Shown here piece after piece: positions 21,384 to 32,094 of a DNA stretch of 64,000 nucleotides. This DNA is from Eutreptiella sp. 'Long Island Sound 2002' (taxonomy: Eukaryota; Euglenozoa; Euglenophyceae; Eutreptiales; Eutreptiaceae), in assembly GCA_964036045.1 (NCBI GenBank), contig OZ038382.1:73766687-73830686 (forward strand), given 5' to 3'. A program made the translations under genes and the position numbers. Each line of letters starts with the position of its first letter. Position 1 is the first letter of the stretch. The notes under the pieces are model-generated. The model searched no databases. It saw only the letters and a list, made by a program, of their open reading frames with translations, and was not told where the DNA came from.

Positions 21384-21788
21384 TTGGCCACCCCAAGGGC
21401 AGCGCAAGCTGTTTCACAAGTGTTGCTTGCTAGACAGGATGGAACCGTTGCCTCCAATTGCCATGGTACAAACCAAAAGTCATGGCACAGCACAGCACAA
21501 TGGAACCTAACCCAATCCAAACATGCCCCGTTCTGCATTCTTTTCACGTCAGCTGAGGCCTGGGACTTGTATGACCTGACACATTTCGGACCTTCCAAGC
21601 AAAGCGGGCCGAACGTCTGCCACTCTTCATCATGGCGGACACCGAACACGAATCCTCGGGACCAATTTACAGGGCGATTGCCACTCAGATGTCCTGAGAC
21701 CATCACTGCTAACCAAAGGAACAAGTCAGTGGCCGTGGATGAACCTCAGTTTGACCCTTCAGACGACATTGGTGATTTCAGTGACTAA
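21384..21788 (+). CDS. Hypothetical protein, low support
   Basis: 134-codon frame starting MATPRAAQAVSQVLL and ending in an acidic stretch (DEPQFDPSDDIGDFSD) before TAA. Composition is protein-like, not repetitive. No domain recognised, no splice or promoter signal identified; preceded by a C run at 21350-21362. May be a gene fragment or a chance frame. Confidence 0.2.
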   Translation: MATPRAAQAVSQVLLARQDGTVASNCHGTNQKSWHSTAQWNLTQSKHAPFCILFTSAEAWDLYDLTHFGPSKQSGPNVCHSSSWRTPNTNPRDQFTGRLPLRCPETITANQRNKSVAVDEPQFDPSDDIGDFSD

Positions 21789-22249
21789 GAGTTTCTGCAG
21801 ATTGACGATCTGATTGCAATGATGACTTACGTTTTGGTGAGCAAAGGAGTGAGTTAGGGAGTGAGGGGGTGGGTGGGTGAATGCCATGCTGGGTGGGTAC
21901 ATGCCAGGCTCTTCTAGTTGGTGTTGTGCCACATGGGGGAGTGCAAGGTGTGTCAAGCCCCGGGCATGGTTTGGAACAGACCTGAATTTTTCAAAAACCG
22001 TCAAAAATCGATAAAATCCCTGCTGGTGAAGCAGCCAACGCACCACTGCAAAGGTTTTATGTTCTACGGGATGCTACTTGTCCGTTAGATGAATTGTTGT
22101 TGCAACGATAAAATGGCGCCGAAGCTGTCGATGCGCCAAGCAAAATTGTACTCGTCCTCTTTTTCATGCACAATTTTAATTAATTTTAATTGGTAGCTTC
22201 CCCCCGCACCCTCTCTTTCCTCTTTTTTTTGTTTTTGAAACGGTCACTG

Positions 22250-22345
22250 GGAGGGAAGGAGGAGGGAGGAGGGAGGAGGGAGGAGGGAGGGATGAGGACG
22301 GAGAAGAGGAAGGGATGAGGGGAGGGAGGGAAGCAGGAGGGAGCT
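22250..22345 (+). repeat. GGA/GGGA microsatellite
   Basis: Repeated GGAGGGA units forming a purine-only tract on the + strand. Confidence 0.8.
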
Positions 22346-22385
22346 GCTACATACTCCATTTGCACTGACAAGCAGGAAAGACACT

Positions 22386-22437
22386 TTTGCCACAGGCCTT
22401 TTGTTGTTGTTTTTTCCCCCTTGAGGCCTGTGGCAAA
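22386..22437. other. Perfect inverted repeat, 13-bp arms
   Basis: TTTGCCACAGGCC (22386-22398) and GGCCTGTGGCAAA (22425-22437) are exact reverse complements with a 26-nt, T/C-rich loop. It could be a solitary short inverted-repeat element or a hairpin in a transcript. Confidence 0.65.
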
Positions 22438-24902
22438 CACCAGTGGATGGCTGATAAGGGGCCTATCTTCGCTTCTTTCTCATTTCCTGGTCCAAAAAAA
22501 TCCACTGGATGTTTGCTATGCTATAGAGTCAGGTCGTCGGTGCTTTGCATGTTGTGGTGAAACCATCGAAGTGGGTAAGATTCCGGTGCACTCAGACATT
22601 TGTCTGAGTATTTGACCGGGTATATCCATATATCCATGACGTACAATGGGTTCAACATGGGATTCTTTCGGGGGAGAATCATGAAATTGATGGGGTGCAT
22701 TTTCCCCTGTATATTTTGCCAGACCCGTCCCCTCCCAGGCTGACTTTCCCTTTGAAACGGGGCGAGGGCTTGGGTTGTAAGAGGCCCTTCAGATTGTGGC
22801 CGGCTTGACCTGCAGATCAAAAAAACATTCATGGGTTCCCATTTTGAGGCGCTTTTTGCGGTTTGTCTTCTTTTGTTCCTGTTTTTTTTTGTTTTCTGTT
22901 TGTTTTGTTTTATCTTATCTTGTCATTTTGTTTTTGCTGTCGATTCTTCAGGCTTTAGAAGTACACATCCAAAGATGATGTCATGATATCCTGTGGTCCC
23001 AGGCCTGATCCGCAACACGTAGAGAAAGTATTGTATATGCTCAGGGATAACGCTGGGATTTAAGCAATCTATGTGCTAGAACGTGATGTTGGCCACGTTC
23101 TCCTGCACACAAGGTTTTTGTGCCTTATGTGAGAAAGTGGGAACTGATTTCATGCCGCCATGTTTTGGGCCAGATGTCGAGCTCAGGGACAAAATCGCCG
23201 AAACTGTCCCACCAGTGTGCCGAAAGTGGCGCAAAACAACATGGCAGAAATGATCAGGGGTTTTCTAAGGGGCATTATTCCTGGTCCATGGAAACTCAAT
23301 TTCAGCACGTGGCCACTGAAAAGCCCAGCTGACTGGACAGCCATTTTGGGACCACAAGTGGGTGAAAATCGGTTTCCCTCCTCATTGAGGCCATGTGACA
23401 CAAACTGCACGTTGGAGGGTGCATTGAAACACCAAAACTCATGGGAAGCAAGTTATCTCCCGTCAAAAATTTGGATGCCTGCTGCATGGTGCCACAAACC
23501 CTTTCCTGTGCACATTCGACAGGAGTGGTTGTAAGTTGATTCTTGACCCACTCTGGCCCCAAAGGGGTCCTTTACTTCAAAGGCTTCTTACTGGCTACAC
23601 AGGGCAAAGGTGCGCCCCCACAGCCCCAGACCGCACTTCTAATTTGTGGACGATCCGCAACACCTTTGTTCCCAGTGTTATTCCCCGTTGTTCTGGATAG
23701 CCCAATTTTTTCTCATTGCTGTTGATCCCTGACCATTGCTATAACTCTGCCGGATCATCAGCTTGCCCATTGTGCTGATCATTACCTGACACTGCTCACA
23801 AGCAAGCAACAGTGGTGGGTGTTTGACTGATGGCTGAAGGCGATTGCTCAATGGCAGTTGGCAATTGAGGAGGCAATTGAGGGAGGTAAAGCAGGGCTTT
23901 GGTGAAAGTGGCTGTGTGTACCTCGGAGTGTCTCCCATCAATCTTGCATCATGTGCAACTACACCAGTATAATGTCTGTGCCCTGTGGGGGGTGTTAGTG
24001 CTGGGCCATGAGAAAGAAATCTCTCCAGCATCCATCACAATGCATCAAGCAGGAATGCAGCATTACAGCAGTGCAGCACCAATGTGGTGCCGCAAGGGGC
24101 CACCAACACACGCAGTCTTGAGTTGTTCCAGTGCACTGTTCGTCAGTTGCACAGTTTGCACCATACTCTTGATCATCCTTGCTCCCAGATTGCTTTCTAA
24201 GTACACCCCCCCCCCCCCCGCATTCGGACCCAACGTCCAAGAGCCCTCGACGGCTCACCTTATCCGATCCCTCCCGAGCCCCCTGATCGTTCTGACCTCC
24301 ACCCCCAGCGTGCACGCTGTGCTCCAGCTGGTGGCGAAGGACATGGCTACACTAGCCGTGCGAGACCATGTACTGCTGTGGGATGCTGCGGTCGTCCATA
24401 CACTACCACGACAGGACCGCTTTACATGACAACTTCCTACAGCCGTGCAGTGCGCGTTGCCTGTGTTCTCTTCGGTTCCTGTCACCACAAAAGCACAACG
24501 CGAACACGCCAGGGATACGGCCGCGCTCAATACACGTGCAACAATACTAGAGGAGGAGGCGTGTGCCCCGCCCGCTGGCTGCATGGCCAAAGGGTGAGAG
24601 TGGTGCGCCGGAGCCGAGCTTCCCCAAAGCGGCACTCCGTGGGCCCCTAAGGCCCTCTTCGGATTCGGGAAGGTAAGCCCAAAGCCCAAAGCCCCCCCCG
24701 CATTCGCAATCTCCGGCGGGGGAACGTCATATCACTGCTTTGCTCGGCAATATCTATTGCGGTGGTTTGTGTTCCCCATCTGTCACACACATCTTCTTGC
24801 ATTGCTTTCCCATTACTTCGAATTGGTCACCTGTGTGTAATCTGTGGTATTCTCTCCCCAAAGGCCGTGTATAGGGTGTCCTGTCCCTTTTTCAGACCCA
24901 AG
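22438..24902. other. About 2.5 kb without a supported gene
   Basis: T-rich at 22860-22950. A C run lies at about 24206-24220. Several nominal frames exist but none has a recognisable domain or repeat relationship. Confidence 0.4.
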
Positions 24903-25040
24903 ATGGTTTCTTCCGGTGACTGGGTATGGTACCACTCACGCACACTTGGTGCGCATGTGTTGGCCACTGTTGTGGGGCCTTCACGCAGTTTTCCCACATG
25001 TGGTACATACGCCCTGTGGGGTCACTCGAGTGGATCATGA
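24903..25040 (+). pseudogene. Fragment resembling the N-terminus of the transposase gene at 28279
   Basis: Encodes M-x4-GDWVWYHSRTLGAHVLATVVG, close in pattern to VGDRVFYIRSNGVRVPATVVG at about 28290 (shared GD-V-Y-S-G-V-ATVVG). Small SH3/Tudor- or KOW-like beta segments of this form occur at the start of some DNA-transposon proteins. It ends at TGA after 45 codons. Probably a decayed relative of the same transposon family. Confidence 0.4.
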
Positions 25041-25141
25041 GAGTGCTCAACTCTCAAGGCTGGAGGCAGTGGTCACACATCGCTTCACCTGTGCTCTGTT
25101 TGCTTGCATCAGTGGAGGGTAGCACAGTTCGCCTTGAAATA

Positions 25142-25254
25142 CCCTTGCAATTTCCCCCTCCTGGGGGGGGTGATCGTCATTTTGGCGACCGCCCCCCTCC
25201 CCCCTGGGGGGGGGAGAGAAGACCATCATGCGCTATGGCGGGAGATTGCAAGGG
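25142..25254. mobile_element. Possible MITE: 15-bp imperfect terminal inverted repeats
   Basis: CCCTTGCAATTTCCC (25142-25156) and the reverse complement of 25240-25254 (CCCTTGCAATCTCCC) differ at one position. The interior is G/C-tract rich. TA lies just left of the left arm and just right of the G run that follows the right arm, which would fit a TA target duplication, but low complexity makes this weak. Confidence 0.3.
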
Positions 25255-25797
25255 GGGGGGGGGTAATATTGATGCCTGTGCTAAACTCTGAGGAAGGATG
25301 TTGTCATCACTGCTCGTTGCTATCATTGCTTGTGGCCTGCCCTTCCCCACACCCTATCATTCATATCTGCACTAAACACTAGCAACTGCCCCCAAATCGG
25401 AAGCTTTTGTTTGGCTTGGATACACACATGCTTGTGTAGCAGGCTTTACCGACGATGCAAATCATTGTTCTCCTTTGCAGTTCTGTAGAGTGAAAACCAT
25501 CGGCGGCGCCTATTTTGCGGCGCCAGGGCTACCAGGGCATAAGCTTGAGAACTGCTGCCTCACTATGTTGCAATTTGTGCCGTGCTGTGCGCAGCACAGA
25601 CCTCCCACACGTGCTCTTCACGCTGTATCAAGGGTCCACCGATTAGAGATAGAAGTGGGCCCAAACAAGCCTGACCAACAGACCTGAGATCCACCCGGGC
25701 CTGAGGTCTTTGGCACAAGGGCTGCATGTTGGCAGATGCCGCACATGGGGGCCTGGTGGGGGTCCTGGCCTCAACAACCAAGCCAGCCCCCCAATCG

Positions 25798-25925
25798 GCG
25801 GCCGATTTCGCCGATTTGTTCTGCCGACTTGTTGGGTTTCTGAATTCCGCCGATTTGTTCTGCCGATTTGTGGGGTTTCTGTGATTTGGCTGATTCATTC
25901 TGCCGACTTGTTGGGGTTTCTGGGA
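25798..25925 (+). repeat. Tandem repeat of about 45 bp, 3 copies
   Basis: Units built from GCCGATTTGTTCTGCCGACTTGTTGGGTTTCTG with variants at about 25809, 25850 and 25885. Confidence 0.7.
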
Positions 25926-25960
25926 TTCTAGGACACCTGATTGGGAGGTGTCACTCTAGG

Positions 25961-26446
25961 ATGTGCATCATTTATTTTGGGACAGTAGATAATACCTTTT
26001 CTTTCTATATTGGTTGTTCAGATTGGCACCATGAAGTGTTTTGCTGCCCACAAAAAGATGAGTCTGTGGTCCCCTGGGATTCATTGTCCCCTGATGATCA
26101 AACTTTTCTGCGGGACAAGTACCCTGATGCTGGTCAGCGGGCAGTTTGCGACTTGTGTGTTCGCTCTGCACGCCCCAGTTCGTTCTTCGGCCGCCGTTCT
26201 CTAAGCACATCGTCATCAGCCCCCCAATCATTGGATTCTGGGCTGCAACTGCCTTTGGCTCCTCTAGTTGTGTCTGGTGCAGCCACGGCTTTGGCCACAG
26301 CGTCAGTGGAACCTGGGGTTGTGGATCCTTCAGCGTCTGGTGCAGAGTCTTGTCCTGCTGCCACAGGGTCTGCCGCGGTTGCAGTTCAGAGCTGCACACC
26401 CATGCAGCACACAAGGAGATGCAAATGGCCAGTCTGTGTGCACTGA
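25961..26446 (+). CDS. Hypothetical Ser/Ala-rich protein or 5' exon next to the PIF-like element
   Basis: 161 codons from ATG 25961. An N-terminal part with several Cys/Trp (GCSDWHHEVFCCPQKDESVV, then CDLCVRSARP) is followed by a long Ser/Ala/Val-rich tail ending at TGA. It lies 138 bp upstream of the PIF-like element at 26585 on the same strand, so it could be host sequence or a leftover exon of an older insertion. No family recognised. Confidence 0.25.
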   Translation: MCIIYFGTVDNTFSFYIGCSDWHHEVFCCPQKDESVVPWDSLSPDDQTFLRDKYPDAGQRAVCDLCVRSARPSSFFGRRSLSTSSSAPQSLDSGLQLPLAPLVVSGAATALATASVEPGVVDPSASGAESCPAATGSAAVAVQSCTPMQHTRRCKWPVCVH

Positions 26447-26584
26447 TCTTCTTCTGGCAAGCTTCGTTTGTGCATGGAAAACCAATTTTCTCAGCTAGAC
26501 AGGTGACATGGAATGCAAAAAAACTTCCGGTTTGTAATCAGTGGGGATCGATCCCACACCAGTAAAGATATTGACGGATGTATA

Positions 26585-27522
26585 GGGGGAGCCTTAAGCG
26601 CAGTGTGCGCGCAGTGCAACTATTTGCGCGCAGTGCGCGCGCAGTGCAACTATTTGGGCGTCTGGCCGTACTAGAGACCCATACTTTGTGATACTAGGGG
26701 CCCCTAGGGGCATCATGGTGACCCCTAGCGTAGGTTTTGACTTCTCCATGGATGGTGCATACAAGGGGCGCCTCCATGTGGCATGGCCATTTATCGGTCG
26801 AAAGACGTTGACCGAGCGGCAAAAGGAGTACAACGATGTTCATGGTTTCTATAGGGCACGCATTGAGCACTTGTTTGCACGCATGTGGCACTGGGGCATC
26901 GTAAGGAACATATGGAGGGGATCCGGTACGGAGTTGCATGAGTACGTGCGTGTACTCTTGCATTTGCAGCAATTTTTGATTCGAAGACAGGTATGGTACC
27001 CTCCATATGGTCCATGGGAACACGTACCTGCACATGTATGGACCGCACCTACACAGGAGGACAATGATGATGAGGATGTTGTGGGTGATGATGGGGATGT
27101 TTGTGCCCTTTGTTGCACCAAGTTTGACCCTAAAAAGATGTCCATGTGTGACAAGTGTGAATTGCAATATTGTACGGATTGCATTGACACGCACACATGT
27201 GACAGTGTGACATTTCTTTGATTCTGCAACTGTGTCATGTTGTGCACACAAGTTGCGTATTCTCAATGTGTATTTAGTTGACAATGGACCAGAAAGACAG
27301 TTGTGTGTTCTTGAGGGTGGCGACCAATGCGATGTTCATGGCCTTTCCAGATGTGCATGATGTGTGTTATGTTCAGGGAAGGTGGTTTGCAACTTTCTTG
27401 AGCTGGGGCAGTTTGGGTCACCTATTTCTAAGGGCGTTTCCAAGGGGTGTGCTTGGGGGCTCTTCCGGGGGAACATAGTCTAAAAGTAGCGCGCAGTGCG
27501 CGCGCAGTGCAAAGATTCCCCC
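26585..27522 (+). mobile_element. PIF/Harbinger-type element A (938 bp, internally deleted)
   Basis: The left end GGGGGAGCCTTAAGCGCAGTG and the reverse complement of the right end (GGGGGAATCTTTGCACTGCG) form imperfect terminal inverted repeats. ATA lies on both sides (26582-26584 and 27523-27525), a 3-bp target duplication as expected for PIF/Harbinger. Subterminal palindromic GCGCGCAGTGC motifs occur at both ends. The left 150 bp and right 213 bp are nearly identical to those of element B (29266-30540). The interior keeps the C-terminal half of a DDE transposase, so element A is probably a deletion derivative of the autonomous form. Confidence 0.75.
26748..27221 (+). pseudogene. C-terminal half of a DDE (PIF/Harbinger-like) transposase with a zinc-finger tail
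   Basis: The frame encodes the last part of a DDE_Tnp_4-type nuclease: LTERQKEYNDVHGFYRARIE (the region with the third catalytic acidic residue, E of ...RIEHLF) and the following ARMWHWGI segment. After an acidic linker (EDNDDEDVVGDDGD) comes a Cys-rich module with spacing CX2C-X11-CX2C-X4-CX2C-X3-HXC, a treble-clef/PHD-like zinc finger. The catalytic N-terminal half is absent: coding begins right after the left terminal region. Such transposases cut and rejoin element DNA; the finger could bind DNA or chromatin (inference). Confidence 0.75.
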
Positions 27523-28278
27523 ATATACGACTGTACCAATGTCATGCTACTGCTCAGGGACCATGTACGGACTGAGACACGATTTTTCTTTTTCCAAATT
27601 GAGACATATTTTGGGCTTGGGACTGGATGTGTCTATAAAAAAAAAACAGCCCCGTCGTACAACCAAACGCGTGGACTCACTTGTTGCAAACCCCGTGATG
27701 GCTCACATGGTCCTTTTGCAGCAAAGAGCCGAGGTGCTCATGGCCTGTGTGGCTGGGTGGGCCCTCAGGTAGGAACCTGAGGAGCTGCCCATATGGCCCG
27801 GGCGTATCGCGAGGAGGCATTGGGGGTTGCGTTCCAGTACGCTGACCCTAGAAGTACTTGGATGCCGTGTTGTACGGCTTCACGGTGGCTTGGGGCACTG
27901 AGATCACATCATTCAATTTGATACCCGATCCTGCCGAGGTCAGCTTCGCCATATGTGGCTATGTGTGGAGCGAGTGGGTGAGGCCTGGACGTCACAAATA
28001 CGCCGGCACGCAGCAATTTGACCCAAAATGGGACTATAGAGGGGCGTACCGGCGCTGTGCGAAAAGTAGCCCATTCTCCACAGCTTTTTGGGTGTAGGAT
28101 TGCCGCAGGGTAGTATTGCCATTGTGTATCTTTGTAGCATCAACCCTCCCCCTTTTTGCGTGTATGTACTTTTGCAAACGGGTACGCCGAGGCCGGTATA
28201 TGGTGATACATTCTCAGGGTGTCTGCTGCGGGGCATCATCTTTTGCTCTCATTTCTGAGACCCTCTATTGCATTCACC
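27523..28278. other. Spacer between PIF-like elements, no supported gene
   Basis: About 750 bp. A short frame near 27540-27780 and one at 27858-28097 have protein-like stretches but no recognisable domain. Confidence 0.4.
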
Positions 28279-29265
28279 ATGGACTTTAATGTTGGAGATA
28301 GGGTCTTCTACATTCGCTCCAATGGGGTGCGAGTTCCTGCCACAGTGGTGGGGTTTGCGCCCGACGGATTAGTCCAATTGGAGTATTTCAGAGACGCGGA
28401 GAACGTATTGAATCGGCAGTTCAAAGTTGAGTCCATCTCTTTTTTTTGTGAACGTATACCAGTTCAAAAGATCCTAAGTACGAAAGTTCTGGTTCCGGGG
28501 TCCACCCCATGCTACTGAGAAAGGAAGATAACATACACGGAGTCCATCTCTTTTGCCATCCGGAGTACCGACTCACCGCCACCCCGCTCACGCGGCCCTC
28601 CGCCGCCGCCTGACGGTAGGGGAAGGAGTCCATCGATTTCGGCAACTCCACCACCCCGTGCAAAGCTGCGTGCCCCCAAGACTACACAACGGTCTCGGAT
28701 GCTGGCAAGCAGCTCGCTGCCACCGTGAAGACCTTGAAGGGTGGGCTGAGTCCGGTAAGTTCGGAAGATTGGAAGGAAGTTATTGACCGGCTGTTGAAGC
28801 GGAAGGAGGACATGGGCAAGATGATGTGGGATGACGCCGCTTGGCATTTCTTACCGCGATGGCGAACTCCTGACCGCAACGACCCACAGCGGGATGCCTG
28901 GCGTTGTCTATTTCAATCAACCGCAACACATAAGTATTGATATCTTATTGTTTTGATGCTTGCCAGAAAGATGGGCATGACACCTATTTAATTCGCGAAG
29001 ACATGTTCATATTTTTGGTAAAGTTGAAGACCAACCCCACCCATGTCACAACCCAAGAATGGTGGGCAAGCCCCCAAACAATTGATCGCATTGTATGTAA
29101 GGTCCGGCGGTTCGTTAAATTGGCGGTTGATGAGGTTCATTGGTCGGACCGTTTGAATAGGTTCAATCATAACCCTCATTTTCCGTATTTTGTGACCCAT
29201 TTGACTGATGCCATGCCAATCAGTTCTATTGGTGGTGCTCTTTCCAAGATACTATTCAGCCCCAA
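28279..29265 (+). pseudogene. N-terminal half of a PIF/Harbinger-like transposase gene
   Basis: Three consecutive frames read as one decayed or intron-split gene. 28279-28518 begins MDFNVGDRVFYIRSNGVRVP (beta-rich SH3/KOW-like segment). 28725-28936 is a charged helical stretch. About 28937-29265 has a segment with WWASPQTIDRIVCKVRRFV, then HFPYFVTHLTDAMPISSIGG. That layout matches the helix-turn-helix-like part and the first catalytic Asp region of DDE_Tnp_4 enzymes. The gene stops where element B begins (29266) and its C-terminal half does not resume after element B (30541 on), so the remainder is lost or elsewhere. It complements, but is not contiguous with, the C-terminal half in element A. 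Confidence 0.5.
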
Positions 29266-30540
29266 GGGGGAGCCTTAAGCGCAGTGCGCGCGCAGTGCAA
29301 CTATTTGGGCATCTGGCCGTACTAGAGACCCATACTTTGTGATATTAGGGCCCCCTAGGGGCATCCTGGTGACCCCTAGCGTAGGTTTTGACTTCTGATT
29401 TTGTTCCCCTTCTTTTGGGGACCCCCGAGAATGCAGGGGTGAGGTAGCATTTCCGCCCTCTTTTGGGCCCCAACCTTCCGGTGCTATTGAAGAAACCGGG
29501 ACAAGCTTTGAATCCACGCTTTGTTGCGTGGTGCATCATGGTGACCCTTGGCCTAGGTTTTGACTTCTGATTTTGTTCCCCTTCTTTTGGGGACCCCCGA
29601 CAATGTAGGGGTGACGTAGCATTTCCGCCCTCTTTTGGGCCCCACCCTTCCGGTGCTATTGAGGAAACCGGGACAATCTTTGAATCCACGCTTCGGTGTG
29701 GCCCCTCGAGTTGGGGTTAGGGACTCACAATCCACGCTTCGGTGTGGCCCCTCGAGTTGGGGTTGCGGACTCACAATCCACGCTTCGGCGTGGCCCCTCG
29801 AGTTGGGGTTGGGGACTCACAATCCACGCTTTGGTGTGGCCCTTTGAGTTGGGGTTAGGACTCACAATCTACGCTTCGGTGTGGCCCCTCGAGTTGGGGT
29901 TAGGGATTCACAATCCACGCTTCGGTGTGGCCCCCCGAGTTGGGGTTAGGGACTCACAATCCACGCTTCGGTGTGGCCCCTCGAGGTGGGGTTAGGGATT
30001 CACAATTTTGTCTCCTTTGTTGGGGACCCCCGAGAATGCGGGGCTGACGTAGCATTTCCGCCCTCTTTTGGGCCCCAACCTTCCGGTGCTATTGAGGAAA
30101 ACGGGACAATCTTTGAATCCACGCTTTGTTGCGTGGTGCATCATGGTGACCCCTAGCGTGGGTTTTGACTTCTGATTTTGTCCTCCTTCTTTTGTTTGTG
30201 TCATGGCATGGCAAGGCATAGCATGTTTGTGTCAAGACATGGCAAGGCACAATACTCGTGTGCATACGTTGCTCTATTGTGCTTGGGTCGAGGCAAAGCA
30301 AGGCGTAGCACGGGTGGGTCATGGCATGGAGGGTGGCGACCAATGCGCTGTTCATGGCCTTTCCAGATGTGCATGATGTGTGTTATGTTCAGGGAAGGTG
30401 GTTTGCAATTTTCTTGAGCTGGGGCAGTTTGGGTCACCTAATTCTAACGGCGTTTCCAAGGGGTGTGCTTGGGGGCTCTTCCGGGGGAACATAGTCTAAA
30501 AGTAGCGCGCATTGCGCGCGCACAATGCAAAGATTCCCCC
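29266..30540 (+). mobile_element. PIF/Harbinger-type element B (1,275 bp, non-coding)
   Basis: Left end GGGGGAGCCTTAAGCGCAGTG as in element A. The right end, AATGCAAAGATTCCCCC, also matches element A. The interior has no transposase; it holds three copies of a roughly 172-bp unit and a 46-bp array. No matching 3-bp duplication is seen (CAA left, TAT right), so one flank may have been rearranged. The shared 213-bp right region differs from element A at only a few positions. A non-autonomous relative. Confidence 0.7.
29399..30182 (+). repeat. 172-bp units flanking a 46-bp x7 array inside element B
   Basis: Units starting TTTTGTTCCCCTTCTTTTGG at 29399 and 29571 are 172 bp apart; a third lies at about 30006-30182. 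Between them a 46-bp unit (ATCCACGCTTCGGTGTGGCC, then CTCGAGTTGGGGTTAGGGAC) has its marker at 29691, 29737, 29783, 29829, 29874, 29920 and 29966. The 46-bp array clearly grew from the end of a 172-bp unit. Confidence 0.85.
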
Positions 30541-32090
30541 TATCCATACGGGTTGTGTGTGAAAGTTTACCGTGGCCGTGGACAATTTGCGTAACATTCT
30601 GCCCTAAGCGCTTTCCATGTTAACTACATTTGAGCTATTTGAAAAAATTTCCACGCTGTTTCTGATTTGTTTCATTTTCTGTGTAGCGCCAACCGTCAAC
30701 GCTCTACGTAAATTATGTTATGTCATGTATATCATGGCGTGACCTTGGGTGTTTTGAAAGCTTAACGGTCCATTGAGCCTCCTCTAGTGCATCAAAAGCT
30801 TACCACAAATGGTTCTAATGATGTCTCGAAAGATTTTGGGAGATTTTTGATTTCTGCTTTTGCTGTTTTGAGCTTGCCCGGGTCTACTTTTTTAGCAGCG
30901 GCTGATGACAAGATCTCATTCATATATGTGCTTCACTGCGTACGCTTCCATTATGTACGCCCATTTTTTTGTTAGGCAGCGGGCCCCACCTTGACAGCCA
31001 TCATAAGAACATTTGATTCAAAATTTCTCAGTGGATTGCAAAAGGCAGCACAATGTTTGCTCTGCTCCTGTAGGCATATCGCGATGGAAAGTGTCACCCA
31101 TATCAACGATAGCAAAAATGAAATTGCTTTGTTGGCTCGCCATTTTATCCCGAAGGACAGGCAAGGGGGACCTGTTGCCTTTCTAGCAAGAATTGGGGCA
31201 TTGGTAATCAATAAACCAATGCTTCTCATGTGCCCCTGGTTTGGGGACCAAGAACGCTCTAGCCACCCTGGTTGGCTGCCGTTTGGCATCTCTAAGCCAC
31301 CTTTGCTCATTTAATTGTAGCTAACATGGAAAGCACTGAGGGCGGAAAGGGCGCACCGAAATGCGCAAAAAGACAACGTGAAAACGCTTTAGCTTGAATA
31401 GGCAAAAAAATATCACCGTAGGCGCCGTCACCTAAATAGGAGCATAACTCTTTGCTTCTGGGTGTTCCAGGCTCCCCATACAAGATGAAACATCCGTTGC
31501 GACGAGGTCTTAAAAATGAAAAACTGTTTTTCCAACTCGTCTCGTGCCCTCACGTTGCTCTTTATCACAATTTCTTTCGTTCTCGATGTATTTTCGTCCC
31601 CAACCATGCTTTTGACCCTCGCTTGGCCCGGTAGCTCGGGCGGAGGTCCTCGGAGAAAATCACATAAAAAGAAATTTTTTTTACCATTATAAGTACTCCA
31701 CAGAAAAACAAAACCAAAGACAACAGAAAGGGACACAAGAGGACCACACACATGACACCACTAGGAGAAGACCGTGCCACGCCCTTTGGTAAAGCGGCCA
31801 AACAGAACAACAAAACAACGCAGCGCACACCACGCCAAACCTGACACCAAAGCACAGCAAAGAATAGGGTATCACCACCAGGTACATCACCGCACGATTT
31901 AACACAAAACAGCACAGCAAAGCGCCGCACACCGCCGCAACGAGCAGCATGGCACAGAAAAGATCATTCTACTACTTAGCCCACGCAAACTGCACCCTGT
32001 TTTTCACCTCAAGGGCGGCATTTGTGTGCCAAAAAAAGACGCGCAGTTTCCGCATGTTTCCACCCGAAAACTGAGAATTAAAAAACGGAG
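30541..32090. other. About 1.5 kb without a supported gene
   Basis: AT-richer sequence. A + frame at 30991-31314 (107 codons) and minus frames at 31428-31950 have no recognised domain. Confidence 0.35.
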
Positions 32091-32094
32091 GAAT

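Noticed and set aside
25798-25925. Repeated GCCGATTTGTTCTGCCG as a coding repeat
   Set aside because: Period is irregular and not a multiple of three; no supported gene around it.
29700-30000. GGGGTTAGGG repeats as an interstitial telomere
   Set aside because: The motif occurs once per 46-bp unit and is not tandem telomeric DNA.
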